Source: a virus. From it: a stretch of 64,000 bases of DNA. The notes below the pieces were generated by a model that saw nothing but the letters and a program-made list of their open reading frames with translations, had not been told where the DNA came from and made no database searches. The stretch lies in the IMG/VR virus record IMGVR_UViG_3300046467_002136, positions 50,038-114,037 of that record; one strand, written 5' to 3'. This document shows, piece by piece, positions 28,301-35,417 of the stretch. Made by a program: the position numbers and the translations under genes. Numbering within the stretch: the stretch's first letter is position 1; each line of letters opens with the position of its first letter.

Positions 28301-29041
28301 ATCGTTTTACGCCCAGAGGTATCCGACAGAACTCATTACGGATCAGGCGACGCTATGGGCCGTGGGGCCATTCCGACGCCCATGAACTCAAATGACGCAA
28401 ACGAAATTCTTGCTGCTCAGACCCCACGCTGGAACAGCGGGCAAGAAGATGGTCCCTTCAAAAACACTGTGAAAATGCACGACCTGTTAAAAGCGGGGGC
28501 AACTGGAAACTATAGAGATCTCTCCCCCGACGGTGAGCACCATGAAGCACAAATCGCTGGGGGTATCGATATGGACGACATTGAGTTTGTCCGCTATCCG
28601 GTCAACAAGCTCAATTGGCGCAATCTCAAACTCAGCGATGCAGATACAGGGAAAAACGACGAATCTGCAGCAGCCCGACTGCGCACTGCAGGATTTAGCG
28701 ATGCCGAAATTGGTTACTTCTATGACGCTATAAGCGATGGGCGAGTTGCAGGTTTACGAAATGTCAACTGGCTTCGCCAACATCTTGCAGCTCAAAAAGC
28801 ACAAGAACGATTCGATCGTCTTGGAGTTGATGTCAAATTCACAAACCCAGACGGGATAGACCTTATGAATGTTGATTCGTTCATGAGCAATCTTCCAGGA
28901 GCTATTTCAAGCACAACGCCTGCAGACGTTTTACGCAAACGGATACATCTTGAAATCGCAGAGCGCGCAACTGAGCTACTTCAAGATATTCGGAAAGAAA
29001 TGAAGCCAAATCGCAATGCCGCCGCAGGAGTTTTGGTCTGA
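22310..29041 (+). CDS. Giant multidomain virion-associated protein: Cys module, HELAH zincin, DGHHRW ParB-like domain, ART-like C-terminus
   Basis: 2243 residues. Near 203-225, CPPGTPAANQFTDEFGTNCF is a paired-Cys module shared with the 33480 gene. Near 555-710, YHELAHVKQY (H561, E562, H565) with LEGTAELAAL about 140 residues later is a gluzincin-like metalloprotease pattern. Residues 1200-1480 hold YDLCKVSVAGSNMFC and then VTDDGFILDGHHRWAM, a ParB-like domain pairing seen in actinophage proteins. A module of about 85 residues (GETHEEPDGSVWEFRPTLRD) occurs at about 890-985 and again at 1537-1620. GMRS occurs seven times from about 881 to 1760. The C-terminal 370 residues start LLDSDEFENLLETG and resemble the end of the 35417 protein. 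No signal peptide. Its function as an injected effector is inference. Confidence 0.8.
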   Translation: MTEFSPKKRTYLSARIRRRRRDLEAAGLDFLERRNVLAAQPTLNAQIVVKALDGSIGDSPEKEKDKSKKRTAGSGVKEIEPEVRYDPKGVRDPGQVFKLHVTARDLKTGEDNFGWIDPPEAVPKEKQRSSMADAMQWRATRPQIRIRTYDQDPRTGQPIVETEEEIQVKGLGRTLKDTLPGQSLGGRAASGLGLIVDALGKFRCPPGTPAANQFTDEFGTNCFSPVEILRDTVRGLVNSLRSSRGRSWSLPGRGDSEAEQLRSNIAERRAAAGKAGQLIGNTASIEAALIERNTVIQSLMDQYGISAGDELNEDMWSLLEAMTDVDTGDFPDLEWKGLFTSMFGDELWDENLTMRQNLEKMRAAVREDVFSFMGAQTKTGAQAIRDSYNHRDPKAMAMVDGLVGRHESAMRGFLGSTLHEFGDDPRAMSGLKKISFRAYNPDIDDFQSYWGTEGECIPLWEGTGTGMATKLQFNATAIALRPFQEGGLTHEGPDGRPKLVQVDAGGAFSASVTDAEKWAAIADFLAHTEKMEYWHKQYANDLTASAHGGSLEAFSMHVGYHELAHVKQYQQIAQRVLETYERDGQFSIYKRDGTGLELLTANPSEWTNEQFAMAVASTFQDALPPGTTTDFPPMDMVQFEGSMLHLLAGQYYQDLVQGFLQATSGGYAEDITPGQYVSPLDARGLPVHNSAKAHLNLLFLEGTAELAALKRTGGIAGDELNEVLDWMDADIADVVYGIPEVDVPFKPGSIVSDTDMGEAPWDTPLEPGEVMTPSGIIIPTSAVKKIEAAAARKRQERQLTTEKRKLETARRLRHRTEIHSWGSGGDGEIKTASDGTKYVWIGALSGEGEWQVLFDDLFEPAFLEELEGVTPPEVDYDLPPGMRSGGMRSRRELGQFDNGPRVGKFSGETHEEPDGSVWEFRPTLRDRPEKGGFWRDMTDPANRREIAERATRRRQLEAQEGRSMGRLARPGAGSEWENIVRRGDGGMRSTRATVGQSLTPEEINDHAILDDLELELERLDAASPTLLGRLRQKFGGHKGLEQRKERHRESIAAVKEALAEGRFVESLDDYINLTDEDKMKFFGPEYHGKPLVVTADQTELAMRIILDSYRLNPDESDSDKLMHVKIVPTDSITGEEIQSLLHKEFAEALENGMPIAEALEQGNDIEAQRLIAEFNASDTPFMLGKEHYDLCKVSVAGSNMFCYDHEGILRNSMPQFSGPVWDFDTEEHQKVYEDAMTKLANAAGHVDPSTDEYEDWFKSPEGWAARQEAHKEVLDAGGQATKAATLWHQQFEEKKRRLMSEGMSEADALQGAADATQFGADSTRQLIDHLRANGVRVEGGFGKEDLRPDSARIDAPGDDLETGTENPIKKALLFLKASQNELIGPKVMKEARKATIKQPDGTYIKNPDHWLFKGFDGSSDPILVTDDGFILDGHHRWAMLVAVASLTGDEDEILGHKNVVVVHMPINEALSYGVAFADDMGMQRAPAGPDEAAPHPSTLPDVSGTWAKRQALADEKKSLLPESPVEERGMRSSRRMQGDFDEITRVGKFHGETHTEPDGSVWEYRPTLRDRPEQGGNWIDLSDPGMRRHMADRARKRRLAEGEAGAFGGYDRPRGRAGMRSERLPQRDEETRPGWDHAPHRGRGVPDGSPNRFREVRGGQYVNSEWDDISRGGMRSQRREIELRNMEREIQAAVGRERALETDLLQLREDEDGFVITREEFDNSVAEISIERQALKERKQRLQQQHSILKRHRDRGSRTGMRSIRVRKQSDNPGAAEMMTNRNASLAEAIPDSAFSAPSGWGSNYGTDRTSRALPPIQSRSSALSDHYEKLDSSLEDLLGSEDGQYLQGPNLSFLEFDPEVVEFLSNHEKDEVSETIAKAAVQFHRGFDRRPRVLLDSDEFENLLETGSHSRPDVPYGENSVADLRMDYDLRNGFDTNTPASQRPVSGHLYHAMDDDQISERLDAIDGPLMERLPDFWDSEGTAPWGDPAAMGGDIDIVLRPEVSDRTHYGSGDAMGRGAIPTPMNSNDANEILAAQTPRWNSGQEDGPFKNTVKMHDLLKAGATGNYRDLSPDGEHHEAQIAGGIDMDDIEFVRYPVNKLNWRNLKLSDADTGKNDESAAARLRTAGFSDAEIGYFYDAISDGRVAGLRNVNWLRQHLAAQKAQERFDRLGVDVKFTNPDGIDLMNVDSFMSNLPGAISSTTPADVLRKRIHLEIAERATELLQDIRKEMKPNRNAAAGVLV

Positions 29042-32000
29042 TGAAAGCTATTCATGTTGCCAATACGGGTGATAGCCGAATTTATTATCTATTGGAATCA
29101 GATAACGACTCTACCGGTGTAGTGGTCAAACGTAATTCTCCTCCAACATTCGTAAACTTTTTTGCATATGTCTCCAAAAAGCCGCAGATTCAACGTCTTA
29201 TGGATTCAGATTTTCATAAATTTCTTTGGACTGGCAACAAGGGGAGTTTGAAACCTCGCTGGGAACACGTCTTCATTGACCGAGTTGCCGAACCGGTTGA
29301 TTTGTTGGTTGGCGTAAACGTGATCAGCAAATTTAAAACAGACGACGGGCCTAATCGTGTCCGACAGATGGAAGAGAAAGCCAATCGAGCTATCGAATAT
29401 CGATCGCTGGTATCCGCAGGGCTTAACGAAAAAGCTTTTGCTAGGAGTGTCGGCAGAATGGCCGGTCGTGCAGCAACGGGAGCCGTCAGAGGTTTCCGTA
29501 GAGGAGTTCGATTTGATCGACATGCTCGTGACGGTGATTTAGATGGCTTTCTTCAGGAGGGCACAGAGTGGGCTAGAGCTGCCACGCCGTCACGAACAGA
29601 TCTCACTACGCAGGAAACGGTTGGATATAAGCAACCAGGACGACCACGGTTTATGAAAGATAAGCCGCCAGATCCCACAACTTTGTTTGATGCTTCACGG
29701 GAAGAGCTTCGGGCTGCCAAGGGTCGTTATTACCGCTGGAAGAAGGCAGAAGCGGGAGCATCCGCACACGGCGTCGGTCTTGTCGACCCCGAAGAACTCT
29801 TGCAAAGTTGGATCGATTTAGAAAATGAATTGAGTGAAGCGTTTCTTGATGGGCGTCCCATACGAACTACTGACGATTTTCGAGAAGTTGCAGCTCAACT
29901 TCACAGCGGATTCGGACCCAACCTCAATCAAAAGATGAAAATTGTTTACGATTCGAACGGAGATCCGGTAGACCGTAAATATGACATATCGGGGGGCAGC
30001 TATTTCGACTTGATTACCCCCGATCGGAAAGGCGACGAAGAGTTATCTCTGTATGAAAGATATACGGCATTAGCTGTCATGAGGGGATTAAGAGATAACC
30101 CTGATCTTCAAAACCACACCTTGCAAATTGCTCATGAGGACGATCTGGTCCCGAGTAATCCAGTCATCAATGGACCCAAAGGAGTTGGAGGTCAAGCGGG
30201 CGGTCTGATGGGCTGGAACTGGAAGGTCAACAAGATAGCCCTGCAACTATTGAGGGCTACTACGGGTACACGGGAAGAACGAAACAAACGGTTCTCCGAA
30301 CGCCTTGACGAAATGCTCGAAATTGACAAAGTGCCGTCTCAACGCAATCGTCACCCAAAACCGAGAATCACTATCGGCTTACGCAAAGAAAAAGATCATT
30401 CGAACCTACTTGATTTTGAAATCGGTTTAACTGCTGAATATGCTTCAAAAATGGGTCACAACACTGCCACTACTGCTCTGGTTGTCTTAGCGGCCCACCT
30501 TGACAATGTGCCCCAGAGTGAACAGGCGTCAGTTGTCAAACGAGGTAAAGCAATTTTTGGAGCCACGATCGCAACACACGAGTTCTCCGGACATGGAAGT
30601 CACACTTCAAATATAAAATCATTTGCAGATAAAGATGCAGGTGGTGATCACAACGCATTAAAACGGGCGTTTGAACGAATAAAAGAACATCTAGGAAAGA
30701 ATCCAATCGCTGACAAAACCGCGCTGGATCTCGATAGCGAACAGATAGACAAAACCGGCAAGGGTGGTTACAACTTGGCTCATGGAGCATTCGGCCCAAA
30801 GGCGATTGTGAGCATGGATAAAGCTTCTGCAAAATTATCAAACCAAGGTAAAGTCCGAGGCGTTCTAAGTGTCGAACCCGACACTATGGGGGTCGGACAA
30901 TGGCTGGGTTATCTCGACCAGAAGGAAAAGCCAGGTTCGAATCGAGTTGAGCGACTTCATGAATGGTTGAGGCAGCCCATCATGGATGGTGACGGCAACC
31001 CATTTACAGCCACTCCCGGACTCGCCCAGTACTTCAACGCATTGGCAGGTGAGGCTGGCCTTAGTTGGCCGGGTATCGATTTAACAATATCCCAGGGTGA
31101 AGAATTAACTCTTGCGCACGTTTTGTACGGGATGTCTCCCAGCATCAACTTCGGAGAAATTCAATTGCTTTCCGCCGAAGCCTCCAACATGGGCCTCACC
31201 AGATTGTCAGATCATCGAAAGGGTAAATACCTCAGCTACAGGCCAAGAACAGGAACTGCTTCTGGAGCGAACTGGACTGATATTACTGACAAAGCAATAT
31301 TTGTACGGGTTGGTGATGATATGAAACCATTAGATAGCATACCCAGTGGTGTGTTGGATCAAATACCCTGGTATATGAGCGTAGGCGGCGTAGAGTTATT
31401 TGATCAAGGCGTTTTACCCGCACCTACGGTACTCAGGGAACACGGAATACCTGCATTCAAATTTCCCAATACCCAAGGTTCATCGATTGACTCCTCAGGG
31501 CCGCACAGCTCGAACACGAGTTCCAGCGATCCGGTGTCGCCAGAAGATGTCGCACCGTTACTCGATGCTCATGCAGTAGTAAATCGGATTTTGGCTGATG
31601 AAAAATCTTCTATTCCAGTCACTCCACCCCCTGTCACCAATGTGCAAACTGCTTTTAAAGATCCATTCAACCCTACAGACCTAGAACAACGTGCCAACAA
31701 AAAGCGATTGAATGAGGAAGAGGTAAAAAGAAATCAAAACTATTTGGCCAAGCTTCTCAAAGTGAGATTTAATAAAATCAAAGAATCGAAAAGCGAAGTT
31801 GGCACAACAGGATTACCGATTACTGAATTAGTTTCAAATAAAAGTCCTGCACAAAGAGTCGAAATAAGACAACGATTAGTTGACCAGCTACTCGCTTCTC
31901 TCATCTATGACCACAAATTCATCGACCAAAGCCGACGTTCCAGCACCGCCCGCATCGACAAACCCCGGGGAGAAGGTGGCATAGATGCCATGAGAGATCA

Positions 32001-32394
32001 TCGCGTCTTTGAAGAGGGTGGACCACTCGAAGAGATTCTTAGTAACTTGGTCAGCGCTATTGTTCAAGACGGCAGCTTCTGGGATGGCTTAAATGACACA
32101 GACATCGACCTGCTGAAGAATTTATCAGATAATCTTGGGTATAGGGCTTATGGCAGTTATTCGGGTGCACACACTCCGCACGCTCTTCTCGACGAGCTAA
32201 CAGGAGGAGGACGCCACGAACTAGTAGCAGAATTTATGACTCTTATGAATACTGGAATGGATTTTCCGATTTGGGGTCCGAAAGGCCGTCGACCACTTAC
32301 CCCTGCGGAAGTTACTGCATTAACCCGCTTATTCAAATGGCTTTCTCCTAAAGGAACGCCAAAAATACGATCAGGAGGAATCACATATGACTAA
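29041..32394 (+). CDS. Large multidomain head-region protein with DGDLDG motif
   Basis: 1117 residues. The N-terminal 140 residues are a compact alpha/beta domain (IHVANTGDSRIYYLLESD, HVFIDRVAEPVDLLVGVNVI). A basic patch GRAATGAVRGFRRGVRF then leads into RHARDGDLDGFLQEGTEW near 161, the same module as in 1375, 15206, 35417 and 40461. The remainder is unrecognised. IATHEFSGHGSH (H513) looks like a metal-binding cluster but is HExxxH, not canonical HExxH. A Ser/Pro/Thr linker lies near 815-860. The gene overlaps its upstream neighbour by one base and the next by 8 nt. No GMRS motif, unlike three of its neighbours. Confidence 0.75.
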   Translation: MKAIHVANTGDSRIYYLLESDNDSTGVVVKRNSPPTFVNFFAYVSKKPQIQRLMDSDFHKFLWTGNKGSLKPRWEHVFIDRVAEPVDLLVGVNVISKFKTDDGPNRVRQMEEKANRAIEYRSLVSAGLNEKAFARSVGRMAGRAATGAVRGFRRGVRFDRHARDGDLDGFLQEGTEWARAATPSRTDLTTQETVGYKQPGRPRFMKDKPPDPTTLFDASREELRAAKGRYYRWKKAEAGASAHGVGLVDPEELLQSWIDLENELSEAFLDGRPIRTTDDFREVAAQLHSGFGPNLNQKMKIVYDSNGDPVDRKYDISGGSYFDLITPDRKGDEELSLYERYTALAVMRGLRDNPDLQNHTLQIAHEDDLVPSNPVINGPKGVGGQAGGLMGWNWKVNKIALQLLRATTGTREERNKRFSERLDEMLEIDKVPSQRNRHPKPRITIGLRKEKDHSNLLDFEIGLTAEYASKMGHNTATTALVVLAAHLDNVPQSEQASVVKRGKAIFGATIATHEFSGHGSHTSNIKSFADKDAGGDHNALKRAFERIKEHLGKNPIADKTALDLDSEQIDKTGKGGYNLAHGAFGPKAIVSMDKASAKLSNQGKVRGVLSVEPDTMGVGQWLGYLDQKEKPGSNRVERLHEWLRQPIMDGDGNPFTATPGLAQYFNALAGEAGLSWPGIDLTISQGEELTLAHVLYGMSPSINFGEIQLLSAEASNMGLTRLSDHRKGKYLSYRPRTGTASGANWTDITDKAIFVRVGDDMKPLDSIPSGVLDQIPWYMSVGGVELFDQGVLPAPTVLREHGIPAFKFPNTQGSSIDSSGPHSSNTSSSDPVSPEDVAPLLDAHAVVNRILADEKSSIPVTPPPVTNVQTAFKDPFNPTDLEQRANKKRLNEEEVKRNQNYLAKLLKVRFNKIKESKSEVGTTGLPITELVSNKSPAQRVEIRQRLVDQLLASLIYDHKFIDQSRRSSTARIDKPRGEGGIDAMRDHRVFEEGGPLEEILSNLVSAIVQDGSFWDGLNDTDIDLLKNLSDNLGYRAYGSYSGAHTPHALLDELTGGGRHELVAEFMTLMNTGMDFPIWGPKGRRPLTPAEVTALTRLFKWLSPKGTPKIRSGGITYD

Positions 32395-32806
32395 ATGGCC
32401 CGAACTCTCTGACGAACTCCCGGGTGCTGAATTTTTCACAAAAAACAACGAGCGGGCAGAAAGACAAAAACCTTCAACCCAAGATTGGCAAAGCCTGTTA
32501 GAACGGGCACTCGGTTATAAACCAAGCCAATGGACTGGACTCAGTCATAGTCGTGACGAACTAGTTGGGATTCTTCGTCAATTAGAAGATGGATCTGATC
32601 CACATGTTGACGACCGAAGAAACCCTATTGAAGAGCGTATCGAACGCTACCAACACAGCAAACAACGGACAAGAGATGACAGAGATGAACAGCTAGAGCA
32701 GGTTGTGGATCTTGGAAGTTTCTTATTTCCTCAATGGCACACACACAGGGGAAGAACCACTCGGCCATTGAATCCTGAACACTTCGCCGATCCAGGACTG
32801 AATTGA
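32387..32806 (+). CDS. Hypothetical charged protein
   Basis: 139 residues, rich in Arg, Glu and Asp, with WQSLLERALGYKPSQWTGL and RDELVGILRQLEDG as probable helices. An AGGAGG box precedes the ATG, which overlaps the end of the previous gene by 8 nt. No recognised domain. Probably a small partner or chaperone of the adjacent giant proteins, judged only from position. Confidence 0.65.
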   Translation: MTKWPELSDELPGAEFFTKNNERAERQKPSTQDWQSLLERALGYKPSQWTGLSHSRDELVGILRQLEDGSDPHVDDRRNPIEERIERYQHSKQRTRDDRDEQLEQVVDLGSFLFPQWHTHRGRTTRPLNPEHFADPGLN

Positions 32807-32832
32807 ACGTAAACTATTATGGGTGACTACAC

Positions 32833-33477
32833 ATGACAACTGACAGTTACGACATCAAAGGGCCACAGGACGTTCTACTCGATCTCCCCCAGGAGAGATT
32901 GACATCAATTACTCGTGGCCATGGACCAAGACGAGGCAATCTAGAGCGATTGCTTAGATATTGGCGCCCAATCATGAAAAAGCCCGGCGGGTTCACACGC
33001 TGTCGTGTCATTCTTAAAAATCACCCAGAGCTATACCCCCTGGAAAGAATTTGTGCGTGGCTTCATCACGAAACCACCGGCAAATGGCCCAATGAAGGCT
33101 GCCATCATCCGGGTATGAAGAACTGTAAAGGAAAACTTCGAAAGTTGGGATGGACAGATGCCGAGTGGGGCAAGCGAATACGCAAACGCTTCAAGAAACG
33201 TAAAAAAGGTTTTGATGAATCTTGGGATCAGGAAGACGTATTCTTCGGAGACTTCTTAGAGTCTAAGAGCTCTTATACGACTATAGAGTATAATCCTGTA
33301 GTAACTACAAGTGACCTCAAGCATGCTTCAACCGTTTTAGCTGATTTCGTTGTGATGGAAAAGGACTTCACGTCCTACCTCCGAGATCACAACAATTGGG
33401 AATTAGTCGGAGAAGGCGACGACGGCGACGAATGGGTTGCGGATTTCAGCGAAGCTAAGGACTGTGGGTGCGAATAA
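32833..33477 (+). CDS. Hypothetical actinophage head-region protein
   Basis: 214 residues. Residues about 33-75 read RRGNLERLLRYWRPIMKKPG and then FTRCRVILKNHPEL, ERICAWLHHETTGKWPNEG, a well-ordered segment I have the impression is conserved among actinobacterial phages near capsid genes. It is followed by a Lys/Arg-rich stretch (RIRKRFKKRKKG) and an acidic C-terminus ending CGCE. No catalytic motif is obvious. A role in the head is likely from position. Confidence 0.65.
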   Translation: MTTDSYDIKGPQDVLLDLPQERLTSITRGHGPRRGNLERLLRYWRPIMKKPGGFTRCRVILKNHPELYPLERICAWLHHETTGKWPNEGCHHPGMKNCKGKLRKLGWTDAEWGKRIRKRFKKRKKGFDESWDQEDVFFGDFLESKSSYTTIEYNPVVTTSDLKHASTVLADFVVMEKDFTSYLRDHNNWELVGEGDDGDEWVADFSEAKDCGCE

Positions 33478-33479
33478 AT

Positions 33480-35417
33480 ATGGCGACTTCCTACACCTAC
33501 ACGAAGGAATTGGATTGCTGCGGCGGCTTGGAAGTGCAGGTCAAACGAACAATCTTACGAAAACTTGACGACACCATTCCTTCGGGTCTAATCCGGCATA
33601 CACGCGCATCTGACGAAATCATTGGCGAATACAAAGCCTTATCTCATAGAAATGGAAATACTCGTCAGTACGACATCAGCGTAACTACCAAAGCGGGTTT
33701 AGTCAGATCGGGCTCCCGTCTCGGGCAGGCAGCTCAGGCAGCGGGTTCGATCATCACACCTGGAAACATTTCTAGAGTTCGAAGTCCCCTACGTTCGGCT
33801 GGATGGCGGGCACTCACCCCTGGCCTCCCCGGAGGCGGACGAGGTATTCGCAAACGTGGACGGGCACACCGATGCCCAGAGGGCTACCAATACGGTGGTC
33901 GATTCACTGACAATCAACTATCCACTTGCGGCCAACAACTTTTTGATATTCCATCTGCCCTCGGTGCAACCATTGCCGCTATCCGCAGAGCCGCTGCCGG
34001 TGCACCCACGGCACCCGAAGGTGAGGTAATTCGTGGACGCCCGGGCCGAAACGTTTTACAAAGCCGTAAGCCAGACATTCCTCGCGTCGGGAACGACAAT
34101 CGCCAAGAACGTATTCGTGCTACAGGAAAAGTCATAGAAGCCATGGGTAAGCCCGACATAGACACGGCTCGGCTTGTTCGACGCGATGGCTTTCAGCTTG
34201 AACCAGTAGTTCCTCCCGCAGTATTGCGCACCATCCCCGACAACAGGGACATGGAAGGCGCCACCTACCTAATGAATCTCACATCCGTTGATGGAATGGG
34301 TGGCGAAGAGTTGGGTCTCCTCTCCAATACGGGAGTTACCAATATCTCTTACGTTCTTCCTGACGGATCTTCTCTTTCTATTGAAAAGGTTCGAGGGCTC
34401 ACAGTCGGTGAGCGTAGGAAACTGGGCCGCACTGTTAATGCTGCCATGAAAAAAGACAATTCTAAAGATCCTGCGGCCAGACTGAAATTTGTCGACGAGG
34501 AGACCGGAACGGGCATCGCATACACCGAGAACTGGGCAGGATCAGCTCGTTCCGTTGCGGATGCCCTCAAGTCCAAGCCAGGAAAAACACCCACGGTGGA
34601 AGCTGAAGCGCCCGAGGCTGAAGTGCCCGAAGGTGTTGGCGACAAAATCAGTAATGTCAGTGACGCTGTAACCCACATCAACGGTGGGGGCAGTCTCGCT
34701 GGAATTGATCCATCTATTCTCCAAGCTGCGATGCGAAAAGCGGGTAAAAAACGACCCGGAGGCATCATCGAGGTCGGCGATAACCGTTATCTTATGCAGT
34801 CTTCGAAAACCGATTTCGACCATTTGCACGTTGCTACGGCAGCGGAAATACAAAATCATCTAGGTCTGGCAGCATTCCCCCCAGCGTTTGCGGGGAAGGG
34901 TGGCAAGCGGCGCGACTACGTTCTCGCTGCTCCATCTATGGATACTGATCGAACATTCGACGATGTAGACCCAGCAGACGCGGTACGCATGCTCCTGGCT
35001 GACTTAATTCTCGGGGTCAACGATAGGCCGCCCACCGCTGTAGGAATACAAGGCGAAGCAACAGTACCGACACACATACCGTCTGCACTTGAAGATTTGG
35101 ATAAAATCAGCATACAAGAGAGAATTGAAGAAAGTATTTCTTCGATGAGACCACTTGCAGATGAAAGTATATATTCCTCGCATTATCAACAATTACGAAT
35201 AGCTCAACAGGAAGAATTCCGCAACGAACTTGAACGCCTTCTTGAAAGGGCTCGTACATTCAATTTTACTGATTATAAAGATCGCCTTTATCGTGACGGT
35301 TCTTTATCTGCAGCCGAAAAAACTCATCTAAATGTTATTCAAACAATTGTTGAAGCTCGCATCCAAACACTTGCTGCTTCCTATGACGCGATTCTTGACC
35401 GCTTGGACGGTAACTGA
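33480..35417 (+). CDS. Head-region multidomain protein with paired-Cys module and kinase-like segment
   Basis: 645 residues from the ATG at 33480; a GTG at 33468 overlapping the previous stop is an alternative. The N-terminal 100 residues are followed by a Gly/Arg-rich patch (GGGRGIRKRGRAH) and RCPEGYQYGGRFTDNQ with a second Cys near 148, matching the Cys module in the 22310 gene (RCP-G, then FTD, then C). After a Glu/Pro-rich linker, residues about 428-540 (IIEVGDNRYLMQSSKTDFDH, then AVRMLLADLILGVNDRP) resemble the beta-lobe and catalytic DR region of atypical (HipA/Fam20-like) kinases, although the metal-binding residues are not clear. The kinase reading is tentative. Confidence 0.65.
   Translation: MATSYTYTKELDCCGGLEVQVKRTILRKLDDTIPSGLIRHTRASDEIIGEYKALSHRNGNTRQYDISVTTKAGLVRSGSRLGQAAQAAGSIITPGNISRVRSPLRSAGWRALTPGLPGGGRGIRKRGRAHRCPEGYQYGGRFTDNQLSTCGQQLFDIPSALGATIAAIRRAAAGAPTAPEGEVIRGRPGRNVLQSRKPDIPRVGNDNRQERIRATGKVIEAMGKPDIDTARLVRRDGFQLEPVVPPAVLRTIPDNRDMEGATYLMNLTSVDGMGGEELGLLSNTGVTNISYVLPDGSSLSIEKVRGLTVGERRKLGRTVNAAMKKDNSKDPAARLKFVDEETGTGIAYTENWAGSARSVADALKSKPGKTPTVEAEAPEAEVPEGVGDKISNVSDAVTHINGGGSLAGIDPSILQAAMRKAGKKRPGGIIEVGDNRYLMQSSKTDFDHLHVATAAEIQNHLGLAAFPPAFAGKGGKRRDYVLAAPSMDTDRTFDDVDPADAVRMLLADLILGVNDRPPTAVGIQGEATVPTHIPSALEDLDKISIQERIEESISSMRPLADESIYSSHYQQLRIAQQEEFRNELERLLERARTFNFTDYKDRLYRDGSLSAAEKTHLNVIQTIVEARIQTLAASYDAILDRLDGN

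Noticed and set aside
30571-30610. HEFSGHGSH in the 1117-aa protein as a zinc-protease motif
   Set aside because: Spacing is HExxxH, not HExxH, and no third ligand is evident; a metal cluster is possible but not a zincin.
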